This document shows positions 22,738 to 35,361 of a DNA stretch of 64,000 bases, piece after piece; the first letter of the stretch is position 1, and each line of letters opens with the position of its first letter. A model generated the notes under the pieces. The model was not told where the DNA came from, did no database searches, and saw only the letters and a list, made by a program, of their open reading frames with translations. Both the position numbers and the translations under genes were made by a program. Source of the DNA: Pestalotiopsis fici W106-1. Its lineage: Eukaryota > Ascomycota > Sordariomycetes > Amphisphaeriales > Sporocadaceae. The stretch is from assembly GCF_000516985.1 (NCBI RefSeq), contig NW_006917094.1:1736001-1800000 (forward strand). The letters run 5' to 3'.

Positions 22738-24539
22738 TCAAAGTTCTTGTAGCCGTTCTTGGTACTGATCCCAGGGTGATTCAAGATGAACAACTTCTGG
22801 GACACGGACATCCTTGTAGAAGGGCATCACATCCGTAGTCTTCATCAGCCATTTGAGAACAACCTCACGCATCCGAGCTCGTACATCTTGGAAGTCTGGA
22901 TCCGCAGCCAAGTTCTTTGCCTCGTGAGGATCGTCACCCTGTCGGCTATAAAGCTCATCCGCCTCGTAGAGGCGGTAAACGTACGTCCACGACTTGTCTC
23001 GCACGGCAATCGCTTTGCCGACAATTTCGGTGTGGTTGTGCTGCAGACCAGCCTTGATGTCATAGGGAAAGGGACTTTGCTCGAGAAGAGGCTCCTCGTT
23101 GAGCAAGAAACCACCCTCGGTGAAGCTGTAGTCCTTGTGTGCAAGAAATTCTCCTTTGCCGAGAGCATGGATGCCATCAACCCATGATTTTCCATACTGG
23201 GCATACGTCGTGTTTGCGCTTGCGAGCTGAAGCATGGAAGGGACTAGATCAATCATCTCTGCCATTTCATCAAATGAGACATCCTCGGGGAGGCCGCCGC
23301 CGCCAATGATGAGAGGATCATGAGTAAGCGAGTCCGTTACAGCCGACGGCCATTTCTCGATCAAGCCGTAATCGCCCAGAAATTCACCGTGGTCAGTGTA
23401 AAAGAAGGTGATGGTCTTGTTCCATAAACCCAGATCCTTGGTCTTGTTGATGACTCGCCCAAACTGCCAGTCGACACGCGAGATCATTCCGTAGTAAACG
23501 GCAATGACTTCTTGCCATATCTCCGGAGTCGCGCGATCTAGACCATAGCTTTCTCGAATCGCATCCATGTATTTTGGAGTATAGCCAGTCTAACTCTGCA
23601 ATTAGCTCTGTTCACTTAGATATCATTTGTATTTCGCATTGGCATATTCTGAATTGATAGTCATTTTCAGTCGACAAGACGTACCCTATCGCTCCTGCTC
23701 ACAGGTTGTTTAATGGTCGAGCGGTTGTGCATGGAGAAGAACGGTTCTTCCACTTTGAATGGGCAGTGAGGAAAAAGTAATGGTAGAAACAGGACCCAGG
23801 GCTCGGCCGGCGGGGTCTCTAGCCATTTGAGGGCGCCTTCGGTCAGGAGCTCGTCGTAATCAAGCGTTTCATTCTGTGGCCGGGAACCGATATAGAAGAG
23901 GCGGTTCCAGATATCGTTCTCGCCTTTACTCAAGTCAAACCCGGACTCGCTCATGAAGCTTGGCAGTGTCTGATTCGTGAGGAATCCAAACTCATTCACA
24001 CCGAGCTCGGTCGAGTCCTCGGCGTACAGGTCACCGCGCGGAGCGAGATAGGCGACGTGGTAGCCTTGATCCTTTAGCGCCTTGAAGACATTGGGCTCCC
24101 AGGGCTTGAGCAGGTTTTCTAGCGAGCGATGTCCAGACACATGGGGATACTGTCCAGTAAACATGGCAGTACGTGATTGCGAGCAAACGGAAGCCTGCGC
24201 AAATGTATTGGTGAAACGGACACCTTGTCGCGCAAAAGCATCAATGTTGGGAGTTTGCACAATCTATCTGGCTATTTAGCAGGCGACTCAATGATAGACC
24301 ACCGTAGTCATCATCGCCATTGCATCGAAAAGCGCAATACGTACATCATTTCCAAAGATTCCGACCGAGTCAAAACGTAATTGATCCGGCATGAACAAAA
24401 TCATATTCGGCTTCTCGATAGCCAAGCCATTTGGAACAGGCGGAATAATATAGGGGTGATCCTTGGTGTAATCTTGCTCGGCTGCCAATGAAAGGATTGC
24501 CTGGGCAAGGAGGCCCAAGAATTGGATAGTCTTGGCCAT
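22738..24539 (-). CDS. Secreted sulfatase (arylsulfatase family)
   Basis: Sulfate-ester hydrolase of the alkaline-phosphatase superfamily. Exons 24539-24345, 24263-23685 and 23589-22738 join in frame to 541 aa. The first 20 residues form a signal peptide. Metal-binding Asp52 (PDQ) lies in the N-terminal strand. The modification motif is C92-S-Q-S-R96 followed by TAMFTGQYPHVSGH, in the place of the usual C-x-P/A-S-R, so Cys92 should be the formylglycine precursor although Gln replaces the Pro/Ala. The second metal site is TDHGEFLGDYG, as in the family. Several N-x-S/T sites fit secretion. The C-terminal part (DDPHEAKNLAADP, then HLESPWDQY) matches fungal and bacterial members. Substrate is uncertain: aryl sulfates or sulfated carbohydrates. 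Confidence 0.88.
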
Positions 24540-25813
24540 GGCGTACTTGAACGACCTGAGACCACACTGCAGATGACGTTTCTAATCAATTGCAACGCTG
24601 GTGAGGATGGCCAATACCGGCAATCTTGACTGATTCGTGTCTTTTTTTCTCTGAAAGAAAAACCTCAGAAAAAAATATCGACATGTCTATCTACTGCCCA
24701 TTTTCCTTGCCAAGAGCTGGTGGGTCTCATGCATCACCTCATTCTTTTCCCCTCATTTTCCGCCATTAAATACCCCTCATTCGTTGACGATCTCACGAGG
24801 GTCCAGATAGACCGTGAAGGGCCACGGTCAGGACCTGGCGCTATACTATTGCTAGTGATCATGATATAGTATCTGTAGCTGTTCTTGAATTCTCGGCAAT
24901 TATCATCGGCTTTACTCCGGATAAGATCACCCACTCATGTTCTTCGCTCCGCTAAATCCTGGCCTTTAGAATTCAAGAGTGGAACTGGCGGTCACGCGAG
25001 TTTGACAATTGCAACGCTGTGAATTTCGTCGCTGTGGTTGGCAGTGTGTATAGTCGAGCAGGTATTGTGAGGTCATTGCGATAATAATGAGGCTAGCGCG
25101 ACAGCCCCAAAGGTGGGCGGGACTTCAAGCAGGGTGCATTTCTACATGTATCGCATACCTGGTCAATATACTTATCCGGATAATGAAACGGTCTAGTCAA
25201 ACAGCATGATGGTTATTGTTTTCTAATGAATTGGTATTGCATGTCAGATGGGATTCTTGACTTCTTTTCTGCTTGGTTTGATCCTAGCGGGTGAGAGATA
25301 ATGAGTCTTCAGTAAATGCGTTACCTTTGCCAACAGATGTACATTAAAGGTGAGAAGCACTGTCACTGAAAATCATTCTCGACCTTCTTGTATAATACGG
25401 ACATAGTGATGTCGTTGTAACCTATCATACTGTGTAACTATGTGTGTTAAGATGGTCCATATAGACGCTCTCCCCGCAGGGTAGTCCACTGCCAAAGTAC
25501 CGCGTATCAGGGCGCGCATTTCATGCCGGACCATTAGATCCATGAGTGGGACAAGTTTAGTGGGCGCCAAACAGAGACAGTTCGACGGCATTCGAATGCT
25601 TAGAAAATATAGTGGATATATCGGCTTGTTAGTTCCACCTAGCCATCGGTCGATTGATAAAAATCGGCCTCGGGTTGGTAAGCTTCTAGGTTAGTTCGCT
25701 TTCTCAAATATGCCAAATTATTGGTGCAGAGGTGATATTTCTAAGAAAGACCTCAACACCCTTTTGTGTTATCTGTCTTGTTTGACGATTAGTTCGCGGC
25801 CCCCAAGAATTTC
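24540..25813. other. Intergenic, divergent promoters of sulfatase and alcohol dehydrogenase
   Basis: No supportable gene. Short open frames at 24734-24934 and 25373-25591 lack any domain. The 60-80 bases before each start codon are plausible leaders. Confidence 0.5.
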
Positions 25814-27075
25814 ATGATGGACGCTGGCAAATGGGTTTTGAGGAGCCCATATGGCTTTGAGAATCTCACATATGAGGAAACTTCCGAGAACGAGCCTCTA
25901 GGGCCGCAAGATGTTTTGGTTCGCCTACACGCAGCATCACTCAATTCCCGAGAACTATACGTCTTAAAGGTCTGCCATTATCCAAGACTTATCTTTGGGA
26001 CTATGAATTGTTCTGACATGACATAGGGGGCCAGATTGGTCAGTATAGATTCCATGCAACAAAATCGCCCAGCCTGGGAGGAGAAATGAAGTTGGTTCTG
26101 ATTTTTCTTGAATGACAGCCCGCAGCTTCAGCACCTATGAAATCTCCATTAGTCCCCAGTTCCGATGGCGCAGGAGTCGTGGTTGAGATAGGCCGCGACG
26201 TCACACTATTCAAGCCAGGAGACAAGGTCATTACGCATCTTGCTGTACACATACCTGACGACGCCCTGCCCGTCATGGACGACATACAGAACGGACTAGG
26301 ACACCTGTCGGATGGAACTTTGCGACGCCTTGGCACATTTCACCACTCGGCTCTTGCGCATATGCCCCAGAACTTGTCCTTTGCCGAAGCTGCGACCCTG
26401 ACATGCTCAGGCCTTACTGCTTGGAACGCCTTGATGGGACTCCCAGGACGACCTGTGAGATCTGGAGATTTTGTCGTGGTGCAAGGCACTGGAGGTGTTT
26501 CCGTGGCAGCATTGCAGGTGAGTTCCCTTGGTGATCAGGTGTCAGCCGAGCATCGGACTAATCATTAATGCAAACAGATTGCTGTCGCCGCTGGTGCGAC
26601 CGTCATAGCCACGACAAGCAGCGACGCCAAAGCGGCGCGTCTTCGGGCCTTGGGCGCGACTCACGTCGTCAACTACCGAACGACGCCGGAATGGGGCCAT
26701 ATTGTACGCTCCTTGACTCCAGAAGGTCGAGGCGCCGACTTTGTGGTGGAGATTGGCGGCCCTTCAACTCTGGCCGAGTCCATCGCTGCCATCAGAACCA
26801 ATGGAGTCGTGGCTCTCACCGGAGCGTCTGGAGGATGGGATGACTCGGCCCCAAATATGATGCAAGTTCTCACGTCGGTCATCATTTTGCGTGGTGTTCT
26901 GCTAGGAACACGGCAGATGATGCGAGAGTTTGTCGAGTTCATACATGAAAAGGGTATAAAGCCTGCTTTGGACGACATTGCGTTTGAATTCGAAAACGTA
27001 AAAGCGGCCTACGAAAGGTTGGATCGTAAGGAACACTTTTCCAAAGTCGTGATCAAAATACAACCAGACATGTAG
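25814..27075 (+). CDS. Zinc-independent medium-chain alcohol dehydrogenase/quinone-oxidoreductase-like protein
   Basis: NAD(P)-dependent oxidoreductase of the MDR superfamily, probably cytosolic. Exons are 25814-25969, a proposed 12-nt micro-exon 26027-26038, 26119-26517 and 26578-27075, giving 354 aa. The N-terminal GroES-like domain has VRLHAASLNSRELY and VPSSDGAGVVVEIG. The Rossmann domain starts with VVQGTGGVSVAALQ and continues through ATTSSDAKAARLRALGA and HVVNY. There is no structural-zinc Cys cluster and no catalytic-zinc Cys in the usual positions, so this is not a classic zinc ADH. The micro-exon is uncertain: skipping it also keeps frame and only removes four residues (G-A-R-L). 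The last segment (ENVKAAYERLDRKEHFSKVVI) is the usual family C-terminus. Confidence 0.85.
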
Positions 27076-27363
27076 ACTTGGTGAGGAATATCACCAACAA
27101 AGTCTATTCTGAGCTGAGAACGGGTCATAGATCGTACCTCACGCCTCCAAGCAAATGGCAGAGAGGTGATGGTAATATTTCAATTACGATTACGATTGTC
27201 CTACTACGTGCGCAGAAAACTGGTACTAACCAGAGTCGATGCTGGTTGCGTGATCACTGTAGGGGTACCCCGACATCAACAACGGTTATTGGCACTATAC
27301 CCTCAACTATGAAAAAATATAGGTATGTGATTGTATGAAATGCCAATGATGCGGTCAAAATCA

Positions 27364-28509
27364 TCAATGAGAGGTAAGGAACGTGCCAACCAGTTCCACA
27401 AACCTGTCGCGCTCTTCCCAATGCGCCATATGGCTCGAGTTCTCAAACACTACCCATTTGACCTTTGGTATAGCCTTGAACCATGGTTCAACGCAAAGCT
27501 CTGTAACTTCATCGTGACGTCCGTTCAGAAGTAGCGCATTGACATTAATATTCTGTGCCTCCTTTGACCCATCCCAATCCTTCAGGTTACCGGTGATGAC
27601 AATCTCCGATGGGCCTTGCCTATGGGAAAGTTATCTATTAGAAAAGTATCCCTTGGCTTTCTATGAATACTGGGACTCTTGCTTACATTGTGTTATAAGC
27701 TGTGGGATCGTCCTTTAAATTGGTAAATGCCTGCTGGACCGGTCCAGGCAGAGGGTCAATTCGGCACACATGCTGCTTATAAAAGAAGGCACTGGCGCGC
27801 TCGTACTCGGGAGTCTCAAGCTCTCCACTTTGATCTCCCGCCTCAAGGATGCTCTGAATATCGGCCGGCAGCTTGGCACGCAGTCGCTTGCCACCCTCGA
27901 CATAGAGAGGGAAACTGGCGGGCGCGCCAGCAATGACCACCTTGACAAGTCCCTGCGGGCGGCGGGCGGCAAACATTCCGGCCAGCATACCGCCCCAACT
28001 CTGCCCGAGAACGTAGAAGCCTCTGTCACGAAGCTGCAGATGGTCGATCAAGTTGTTGAGCTCGGCAATGAAAAGATCAAACGTCCAAAAAGCCTCATCT
28101 CCCATCTTGTCGCGGAGGTGGGTTGAACGGCCGCAGCCTATCTGATCATAAAATATGATTGGGATGCCATAACGATCAAGCAGATCCGCCAACGATTCGA
28201 GATACTCGTGCCCTGCACCAGGACCTCCGTGCAGGGCTAGTAGGGGAGGGTGAGATGCTGTCGTCAGGTCGCCGACAATCTTGTACCACTATTACGCATA
28301 AATTGGTAAGCCTTTTTGACCTGGGTAGCGATTTTGGCATTGATAGCAGAACTATGGCTAATATGAAGTGTATCGAGCGGGGTTTGCAGGCGGCTCATGC
28401 GCATATGTGCGATTCAAGCTGGTGAGCCAGGATTACATACCGTTTTACAAGCACGCCCGCTATTTGGGGCCGTGAACGCAACCTCTCTCTCGATGCCAAC
28501 AGGAGACAT
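27364..28509 (-). CDS. Proline-iminopeptidase-type alpha/beta-hydrolase
   Basis: Cytosolic serine hydrolase of the S33 family (proline iminopeptidase or amino-acid amidase). Exons 28509-28441, 28288-27687 and 27619-27364 join in frame to 308 aa. The oxyanion motif HGGPG is at residues 43-47, and YDQIGCGRS follows. The nucleophile is Ser120 in GQSWGG, the triad Asp is in NGRHDEV, and the triad His is in the final SSHMAHWE. All splice sites are canonical, and the length matches fungal members. A related group hydrolyses L-amino-acid amides, so the exact substrate (N-terminal proline peptides or amides) is open. It converges with the alcohol dehydrogenase gene: the two stop codons lie about 290 bases apart. 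Confidence 0.88.
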
Positions 28510-31500
28510 GGCGGGAGAACTGGCTCAAAAGTTGAGGAACAGTGACACTAGGATTGTGAACCCCGGAAAATAGGATCAGAGTTCAGGAACTGGTGTTAGG
28601 ATTTATCGGGAGCCAGCCAGGTTTTTGTACGATGAATGGGCCAAGGTTCTCAGAAGACCGTTTAATGGGCTCAGTGTGGTCCAGATCGCTATGATCTGAC
28701 ATGCATATTATCTCAAAGCAATCAATGGTTCTAGTCAGCGCATGAGAAATTGCGCATAGAACACCACACGGCCAGAGGGAAAGCATCCAACATGATCGAG
28801 CCTGAAATATGCAGAGTATTTACCTACATCCAGGTATCTGTGTCCTTGTTACTACTAATTGATATCTACTACTGCCTGTCCCTTATTCCCCCTGATCGGA
28901 TCATGATAGAGTTTGCATGTACTCGACAATTCCTTCTGGAATCCTAGCCGGGATTCCATGCGTCTCTGCGCCTCTTGCATGCAGCTGCCTTCGCTTCCCC
29001 GCATTGGCATTTCCCAACACAAGCGGTAGTGCTCCAACAACCACCATCGTCCGACCACCTGTAATGGTCAACGACGGCGTGTCATGCAGACCAAGCGTGA
29101 TCTGTTTCTTGAGGATTTGGTTCGATGCCAGGCAGAGCAACTGAAATTGTTTGCAATATAGACTTAATGACCGTCCGGCCGGCTATCTGATGTAGTTGGC
29201 TCTATAACAAGGCTTTGCTGTAATGGACTGGCCGATACATGTAGGTTATAGACCCTCGGCACAACAGCCTTGCTACGCACCTTGCTGTTCAGATGATCCC
29301 AGATTGCGCAGATATGCAAGCAGAAAGGGCACCGACCCCGAGCCATATGTTGACTTTGACAATCGACTGCTTTTATCAAGATTGATGTCGTCGTGGCATA
29401 TGAAGAACCTCCTACTCAAAGTTGTACAGTATGGTGCTATAGGCAGTCACAGAGCAGTCGGTAAAGATCATACGAGTCGGCACTCGTAGCACGACAGCTG
29501 GTATCTGTAGACATGGAATCTATCCAGGCCCAGCACGGTCGCAACGAGGAGCAGACCATGGCATTGCATTGATTGTTCCGCAGCTGAACGTTGACTAATT
29601 GAGGCAGCCACTCGCCGAGAGCACGCCCGTTGGGATATACGTACCGAAGACGCGAGTCAGATTGTATGACAAAGAAGTGCATTCACCCAAAAAAAATTCC
29701 GCAGCAGCTATTTCCGGAAAAATCTGTTGGTTCTAGTCGCCTTTTAGCTCCCAGCTTGCGCGATCTCAAATACGAAATTCTCCGACACGTTGTGGGGAGT
29801 GGGACGACATCGACGATTGAGTCAAAAAAAGAAAGAAAAGAAAAAACCGTTAGTAAATTTCAAGCGTTGATGCCCTAGGAATAGTGCCCGAATGATGGCC
29901 GAATTTCATGATGCCACGATAGTATTGTGCTCCCACTAAGCCGGACTCGGGAAGTCGTTACTGGCCGAGCGCCGGTGGCCGACACGCTCGATCCGATATG
30001 TCTGCGGCGCCACCAGAGTTCGTTCAAGATCAACAACCCCAGCCGACAGTGTGGCTAGGGTGCAACACGAGTCCATGACCAGAGCGACGCGCATTGTCGT
30101 CGTGGCTTGTAGGCATTGTTGCTGGGGGCCATTGGAGAAGTCGACCTTGCTCCAGCTGGGTCAGACCCTTCAACCTGCCCTGGTTGCCCGGGGACTGGGA
30201 TGAGGAACATTTCTGCAATTCAAGATATCAGAGGTACACTCTGAATAGTCACATCTCGCATCTCTCATCACGACCAAAAGTGATAGATATGCCATCGACG
30301 CACTCAAACCAAGGGTTCCATTTACGATGAATCAAACAAGACCCCACTGCTATAGCGTCGCTGCGTGGTGAGCCCCGAGTCACCCCTGGCGACATGTAGG
30401 TATGTAACTGTGATAAGCTACCGCTGAGGCCGGGCTGGTAACGATTAGGAATTACCCGATGCTGTGTCTGAATTTCTGCTTCCTGATGAGAATGCAACGT
30501 CTGGCTTATCTTGCCATGAGCGAGTCTCTTTTCTTGTCGTTTGTGGATCTTGTCCTCCAAGCACATACCCAGACAGGTAACTTTTCTGTATTTACTATCG
30601 AAATGGGGATCAAGTTGAGGGGCCTGTCACACAGTGACATGCTTGATTTATGCAGGGGGTGTTGTCGTGTGGCCACCTGGTCATGGAAACCCTGCTGCCG
30701 TCATTATAGTGCATTAATAAGGGCCATCGATGGCATAGCGGGTGGAACATGCTACCAGGCTTCTAGTGCCACTGCACAACACTGAACAAAGTAAGCCCAA
30801 GCCCACTGCTGCCCGCCGAAAATAAAATGATCTGCGACATTTTAGCTGATCACGCACAAGCTTGACCCAGCAAGATAGAGTTTTGGCAGTCAAGCTGCGG
30901 AAATCCGGTTCCTCGGATGCGTTGCTTGCCAGCTTGCGTGACGATTTGCGCCTTATCTTTTCTAGAACCCCTAGCACAATTGAAAATGGATATATAGTAT
31001 ACATGATAACCACAAGCATCTTGTCCAATTTTTCAAGTCATGTCGTACTAGACAGTTGCACAGGTTCCACTCTATAGTCATGAACCTCGGCACCAGTTAC
31101 CATCACGACTCACGAATGCTGGTATGCGGAATATAGTAAATTGTAGGCTGAAGTGGCTGGAGTCCTCCCGCCCGCCCGCCCGCACCAATTGGTGTACGTA
31201 TTGTGTAGGGAACAAAATGGGCGGGGTCAAGACAGAGGCCGGAGGTTGAGCCTGGCCGCTCCCCGGGTGGGCCGGGCTGTCTAGAGCTGGACTGTCAGGT
31301 TTTGTCTTCCTTGATTGACATCAATGGAGCCATGCTACGTAACCCCGGTCAAACTACAACGTCGCCGGTCCTGGTCTTTGCCCCTGGAAGAAGAAAAACC
31401 CACAAGTGACAGGCGTGACAAGATGAGCAGAGTCGTTCCAGAACGGTCTTGAATCATGGTATGGGTAAAAAAAACCCAAACAATCACTTGCCTAGCTGAA

Positions 31501-32143
31501 GAAAATTGGTGGCACGCAGGAGGCTTGGGAGGAGATTGGAGTTCATTCAAGGCCGCCTTTGTGGCCACTATAGTCTTACTCCTAGGTATGCTGGGTGCAT
31601 TCGTTGGACCTTGCGCGTAATATTTCTTTTTCTTTTCTTTTTCATCTCATGCCCACGCGGCACGCCTGTGCCTGTTACCAGGGGTTACTAAACATGGCAA
31701 TCCGCTCGTCATGAAAGAGGCTGCAGCCGAGCTGGGAGGAGAGACTCCTTACCTTTTGGATGAATACATCCAGCATTGGTAGCCTTGCAGCAACTAGGAA
31801 CAACCCCCTTTCAACCGATAGCGCATCAGGCGATTGGTGTTTTAGAGCGAGCAGCTAGAGGCATCTGGGACTAGGCGTAGGAGATCCAACCGATCGGTCC
31901 TCTGGCAAAGCGTTGATAACTATTTTTAAAGTTTTTACTTTGTTTGACTATTCCAGCTATGTGTAATGTGTAAATGATGGCAAATTAATGTAATTGGAGG
32001 CAAGCCACAGCAGGAAGAATGGTTCAAACATTGCACAGTAGATTGTGAGCATTGTGCATCCAAACTTTTTCTCTTCGAGCCATATTATAATGATCTATTG
32101 GTAAATTCAGCCGTACGTGGAAATTGGTATCTAGTAAAATAGG
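28510..32143. other. Long stretch (3.6 kb) without a supported gene
   Basis: Both strands carry only short, overlapping frames without recognisable domains. The minus-strand frame at 28901-29140 reads somewhat like protein but has no family match I can name and no clear splice partners. A perfect C-rich tract lies at 31167-31182. No transposase, terminal repeat or RNA gene was recognised. Degraded gene remnants are possible. Confidence 0.45.
31167..31182 (-). repeat. CCCG tandem repeat, perfect G-quadruplex pattern on minus strand
   Basis: Four CCC runs are separated by single G residues, so the minus strand has four GGG runs with one-base loops, the most stable G-quadruplex pattern. It lies within the gene-free stretch. 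Function unknown. Confidence 0.6.
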
Positions 32144-33720
32144 CTATATGGAGAATTCGCTCTTCGGGCTAGTTGGCCCATGAGTCTTGTGTCCCTTGTA
32201 ATCCAATTCTTGCATCTTGACCAAGCTCTCCTCATCATTGTCGCCGTATTGGACAGTGTACGTCCTCTGCTGAATGATGCCCTTCTTTGCCGCCGTTCCT
32301 GGGTATTGTATATTTGACGGCATCTGGCCCCCGGTTCCAGCTCGACTGCGGCCCTTGGCATAATTGAGACTGCCCGTTTGTAGATAGTTTTTGCTTCTGT
32401 TTGAGCTGCCGCCCAGGGCAGGGAAGATGCGAACAAGAATCAATCTGAGGGACGGCATGCAGGCACAGATAATACCAACGTTAATCTCAATAACGGACCA
32501 GTCTGAAACGCCGACGAAATCCCAAGAGGCGTTGGACGAGTCGACGAATAACACAAGCGATTGGAGGCGCAGAATACTAACGACCGTGACACTGTAATCG
32601 CAATTTGTTAGTTTACCGATGTCGCGGTGGCTGAGGCTGTTTAGTGAGAACTTACAAGGTACCGACAATAAACATTAGAGCAACGCCAATCTTCTTCTTC
32701 CAGTGGAGGTGAAGTTTTCGCAACTGAGATAGGGGAATAGCCAGCATCCAGATATCTAGAGCAATACTGACAGCGGCATTGGCCCAGGCAATGCCACTGA
32801 TGCTAAGGCATTTGCCAGAGTGTTCTCCATCCCACTTTGTCCAATAGTAACTGACAGGTTGGCACTGGAAGATGGTAAGGACGACGAAGAATATTCCAAA
32901 GCCGGTGTTGAATATCACGGTTCCCCAGAGTAGTCGTCGAACGCCCTTTTCAGGAAAGATCTTCAGGTAGAAGAACAGCAAAGACATCTTGAGCAGAGTA
33001 ACTTGTAGAAAGTACAGCACTGCCATGATGTAGAAGTACATTCCAAAATCGGTAATTTGGGTTGGCGTCAGAGTCCAAATATCCCTTCCCAATCCACTCG
33101 GTATGACCAATAGGGCGTTGACAATCGTGCTGGGAATTCCCGACAGTAACGTGATGAGGATGAACCAGTCATCCATACTAGGCATCACCTGGGTCACGGC
33201 TACTCGATGGCCGAGTCGTAGCAGCACGGCGGCCGCGCTGATTACTCCGAAAGCCACCGTCAAGACATAGGACTGTTGGTGCTTATCCCTCACGGGGACC
33301 TGGCAAATGGTTTCCGTGACATTTTTCGTAACTGTCGCCTAGTCAGACACATAATAACGAGTAGGATCGGAGACTTGAACGGCATCGTACATAAAGCCTG
33401 TGCGACGGTACAACTCTCTGTAACACAAAGCGTAACGTTCGTCAGGAGCGGCGTGTTACTACAGACGCATGTTTGATTGGTGAGCGAGCAAGTCGAGTCC
33501 GCGATGCCCGCGCTCAAGCATTCGAGCTGTAGTATGGGAGAGTAAGAATTAGCCTTTTTGCGGGAGTGGCTGAACAAGCGACTGGCTCACGACTTACCGC
33601 ACACTCCGGCAACGTGCCCAGTAGGGCAGCTGCGGCGGACAATGATGAACTTTGGGCCAGCACACTGGACGGCAGGGCCGCCAGCAGTAGCGCGAGGACG
33701 AGATGGATAAACGATCTCAT
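32144..33720 (-). CDS. CFEM-domain Pth11-like receptor
   Basis: Plasma-membrane receptor with an extracellular CFEM module, the architecture of Pth11-type fungal receptors linked in pathogens to surface sensing. Exons 33720-33598, 33526-33391, 33331-32656 and 32591-32144 join in frame to 460 aa. A signal peptide ends near residue 22 (VLAQ). Residues about 28-100 hold eight cysteines in CFEM order: LPEC, LEC, STC, QTC-V-C, TLC, ESC and ETIC. The linker with VPVRDKHQQS leads into seven transmembrane helices of the rhodopsin-domain family, including MDDWFILITLL and LLKMSLLFFYLKIF. The tail after helix 7 (about 100 aa) is polar and cytoplasmic. Exon 3 uses the ACAG acceptor at 33332; the nearer-looking TAG 7 bases upstream would break frame. 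All eight cysteines being present argues for a functional domain. Confidence 0.9.
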
Positions 33721-35361
33721 CGTGATGCCTTTCTTGCGATGCCTCAAGCACAGCAGAGAGAAAAACCTCCGATAGTTTTAGTCGCAAAGCTGGTACGAGC
33801 GTCACGAAAGAGAGATCTGCAATCGTTCCTGGGTCATCGTCTCTATTTGGTCCACAGATCTGGGTGGGATTTGGGTCCCAGTCAACAACATCCCGAGGGT
33901 CCCAGTCGACATGTCAAAAAATTAAATCAGGGCAACAGCCAGCAGCCAAGAGTGGGTCTACTTGTTCCCCCGGAAATACTCCTGTTACTGTCTACTTGTC
34001 ACTACTACATTGTATCGCCGCCATATCCTACTAGAGTCGAGAGGATTTGGCCTTTGTGTGTGTGAGAAGTGGCGTGGAGCTGAAACGAAAAGACTGGGCA
34101 GACTAGATTTTCGGCTCCACTGCGTTCCTCGAACCGTTAAGCGTCGACTATAGTCCGACCATTCTTGGCTGCTGGGGTTTCATTGGTGTCGTCCGATGTC
34201 TCATACAGAGTGGGTAACCTTATACGATGCATGTGAAGCGCTAGGGTTGAGTCGTTGATTGTTGCAGTGCAGTAAGGAGTAGGTCAATGCTGGCTCCCTT
34301 GTCTAGACTCACCAGTCTTGACTTTGCTCGGGAGTTGAACCGACGGCTAGGGGCCCGCGTTAGTCTGCCATGCTCCGACACTATCGACAATTCCCCGGCC
34401 TCCTGCTATCCAGAACCCTGGCTGCAACGCACGCTCAGACTCGGGAGATGTTCTTCGCCACGCTAGGATGACCTTGAGGGTGGAGATGTCAAACCTCAGA
34501 GTCGGAATCGGACCCGCCCGAATCGCAGCGAGGGTCCCGAGGTCCTGAGCGGACGAGAGATCCTTCGCGTGTCCTTAGCACATACATACCTAGGTGAGTG
34601 CGGTATAGTGCAGAATACAATACGGTGGTATTAGTTGGAATAATATGACCAATGTTGACTGACTATGCAGTGGCACAGCACAGAGTGGCACCGAGCAAAA
34701 CATCGCGGCAAATTTCGCTTGCTGTTTACGGTCTAGACCCCCCAGGAAAACACCAGCCCTTCTGCCCTGTGCAATTCGCAAGCCCCCCGATAGTCCCGCA
34801 CTATGGTATAGTCTAGCGAAGGCAAAACGCCCACTTCTCTATAGCATATTTTATGACAATATTATGCCAACCCTTGACATCTCGCTTACCACTGCTGCTG
34901 TTATATGCAACGCGACTCGGCCGAACCCTCTTGTGAGGATAGCGACACAACTAGCAGGGTCTTGAGTAACCTGTTCTGTCCACCTTGGCTACTCCCCCTC
35001 ACGGTGCAATGACCGAGAATGTCAGTGGGCATTTCCGTGCCTCTCAACTCCCTTGTTACCTCATTTATCCCCTCCTCATGACCTGACTAGTGGCAACCAA
35101 CGAGCTCCTCGGCTCACGATGATCCTCTGTGCTCTGGTAGGCAATAGACGTTGAATATATTCGCAGCATGCTGCACCCTCTAATCAATCTGATGCTGTGT
35201 CCAACCATCAGCTGCTCACGGTCTTCACTCTTTTGGCCTGATTAGCGGAATTGGTCGTCGCTCATTTACTCATTTCATCATTTCCCGCCGTGTGTACTTC
35301 ATCATTGTGATTCCGCTTATAGCGAAAAGCCATTCCCGCTAGCTTCCGAAGCCTCCTCAAC
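33721..35361. other. Divergent intergenic region between CFEM receptor and BBE oxidase
   Basis: This is promoter territory for both flanking genes. The frames at 33703-34065 and 34590-34781 have no domain. No repeat or RNA gene recognised. Confidence 0.5.

Noticed and set aside
28901..29140. Minus-strand frame of 79 codons in the large gap
   Set aside because: Protein-like composition but no recognisable family, signal or exon partner.
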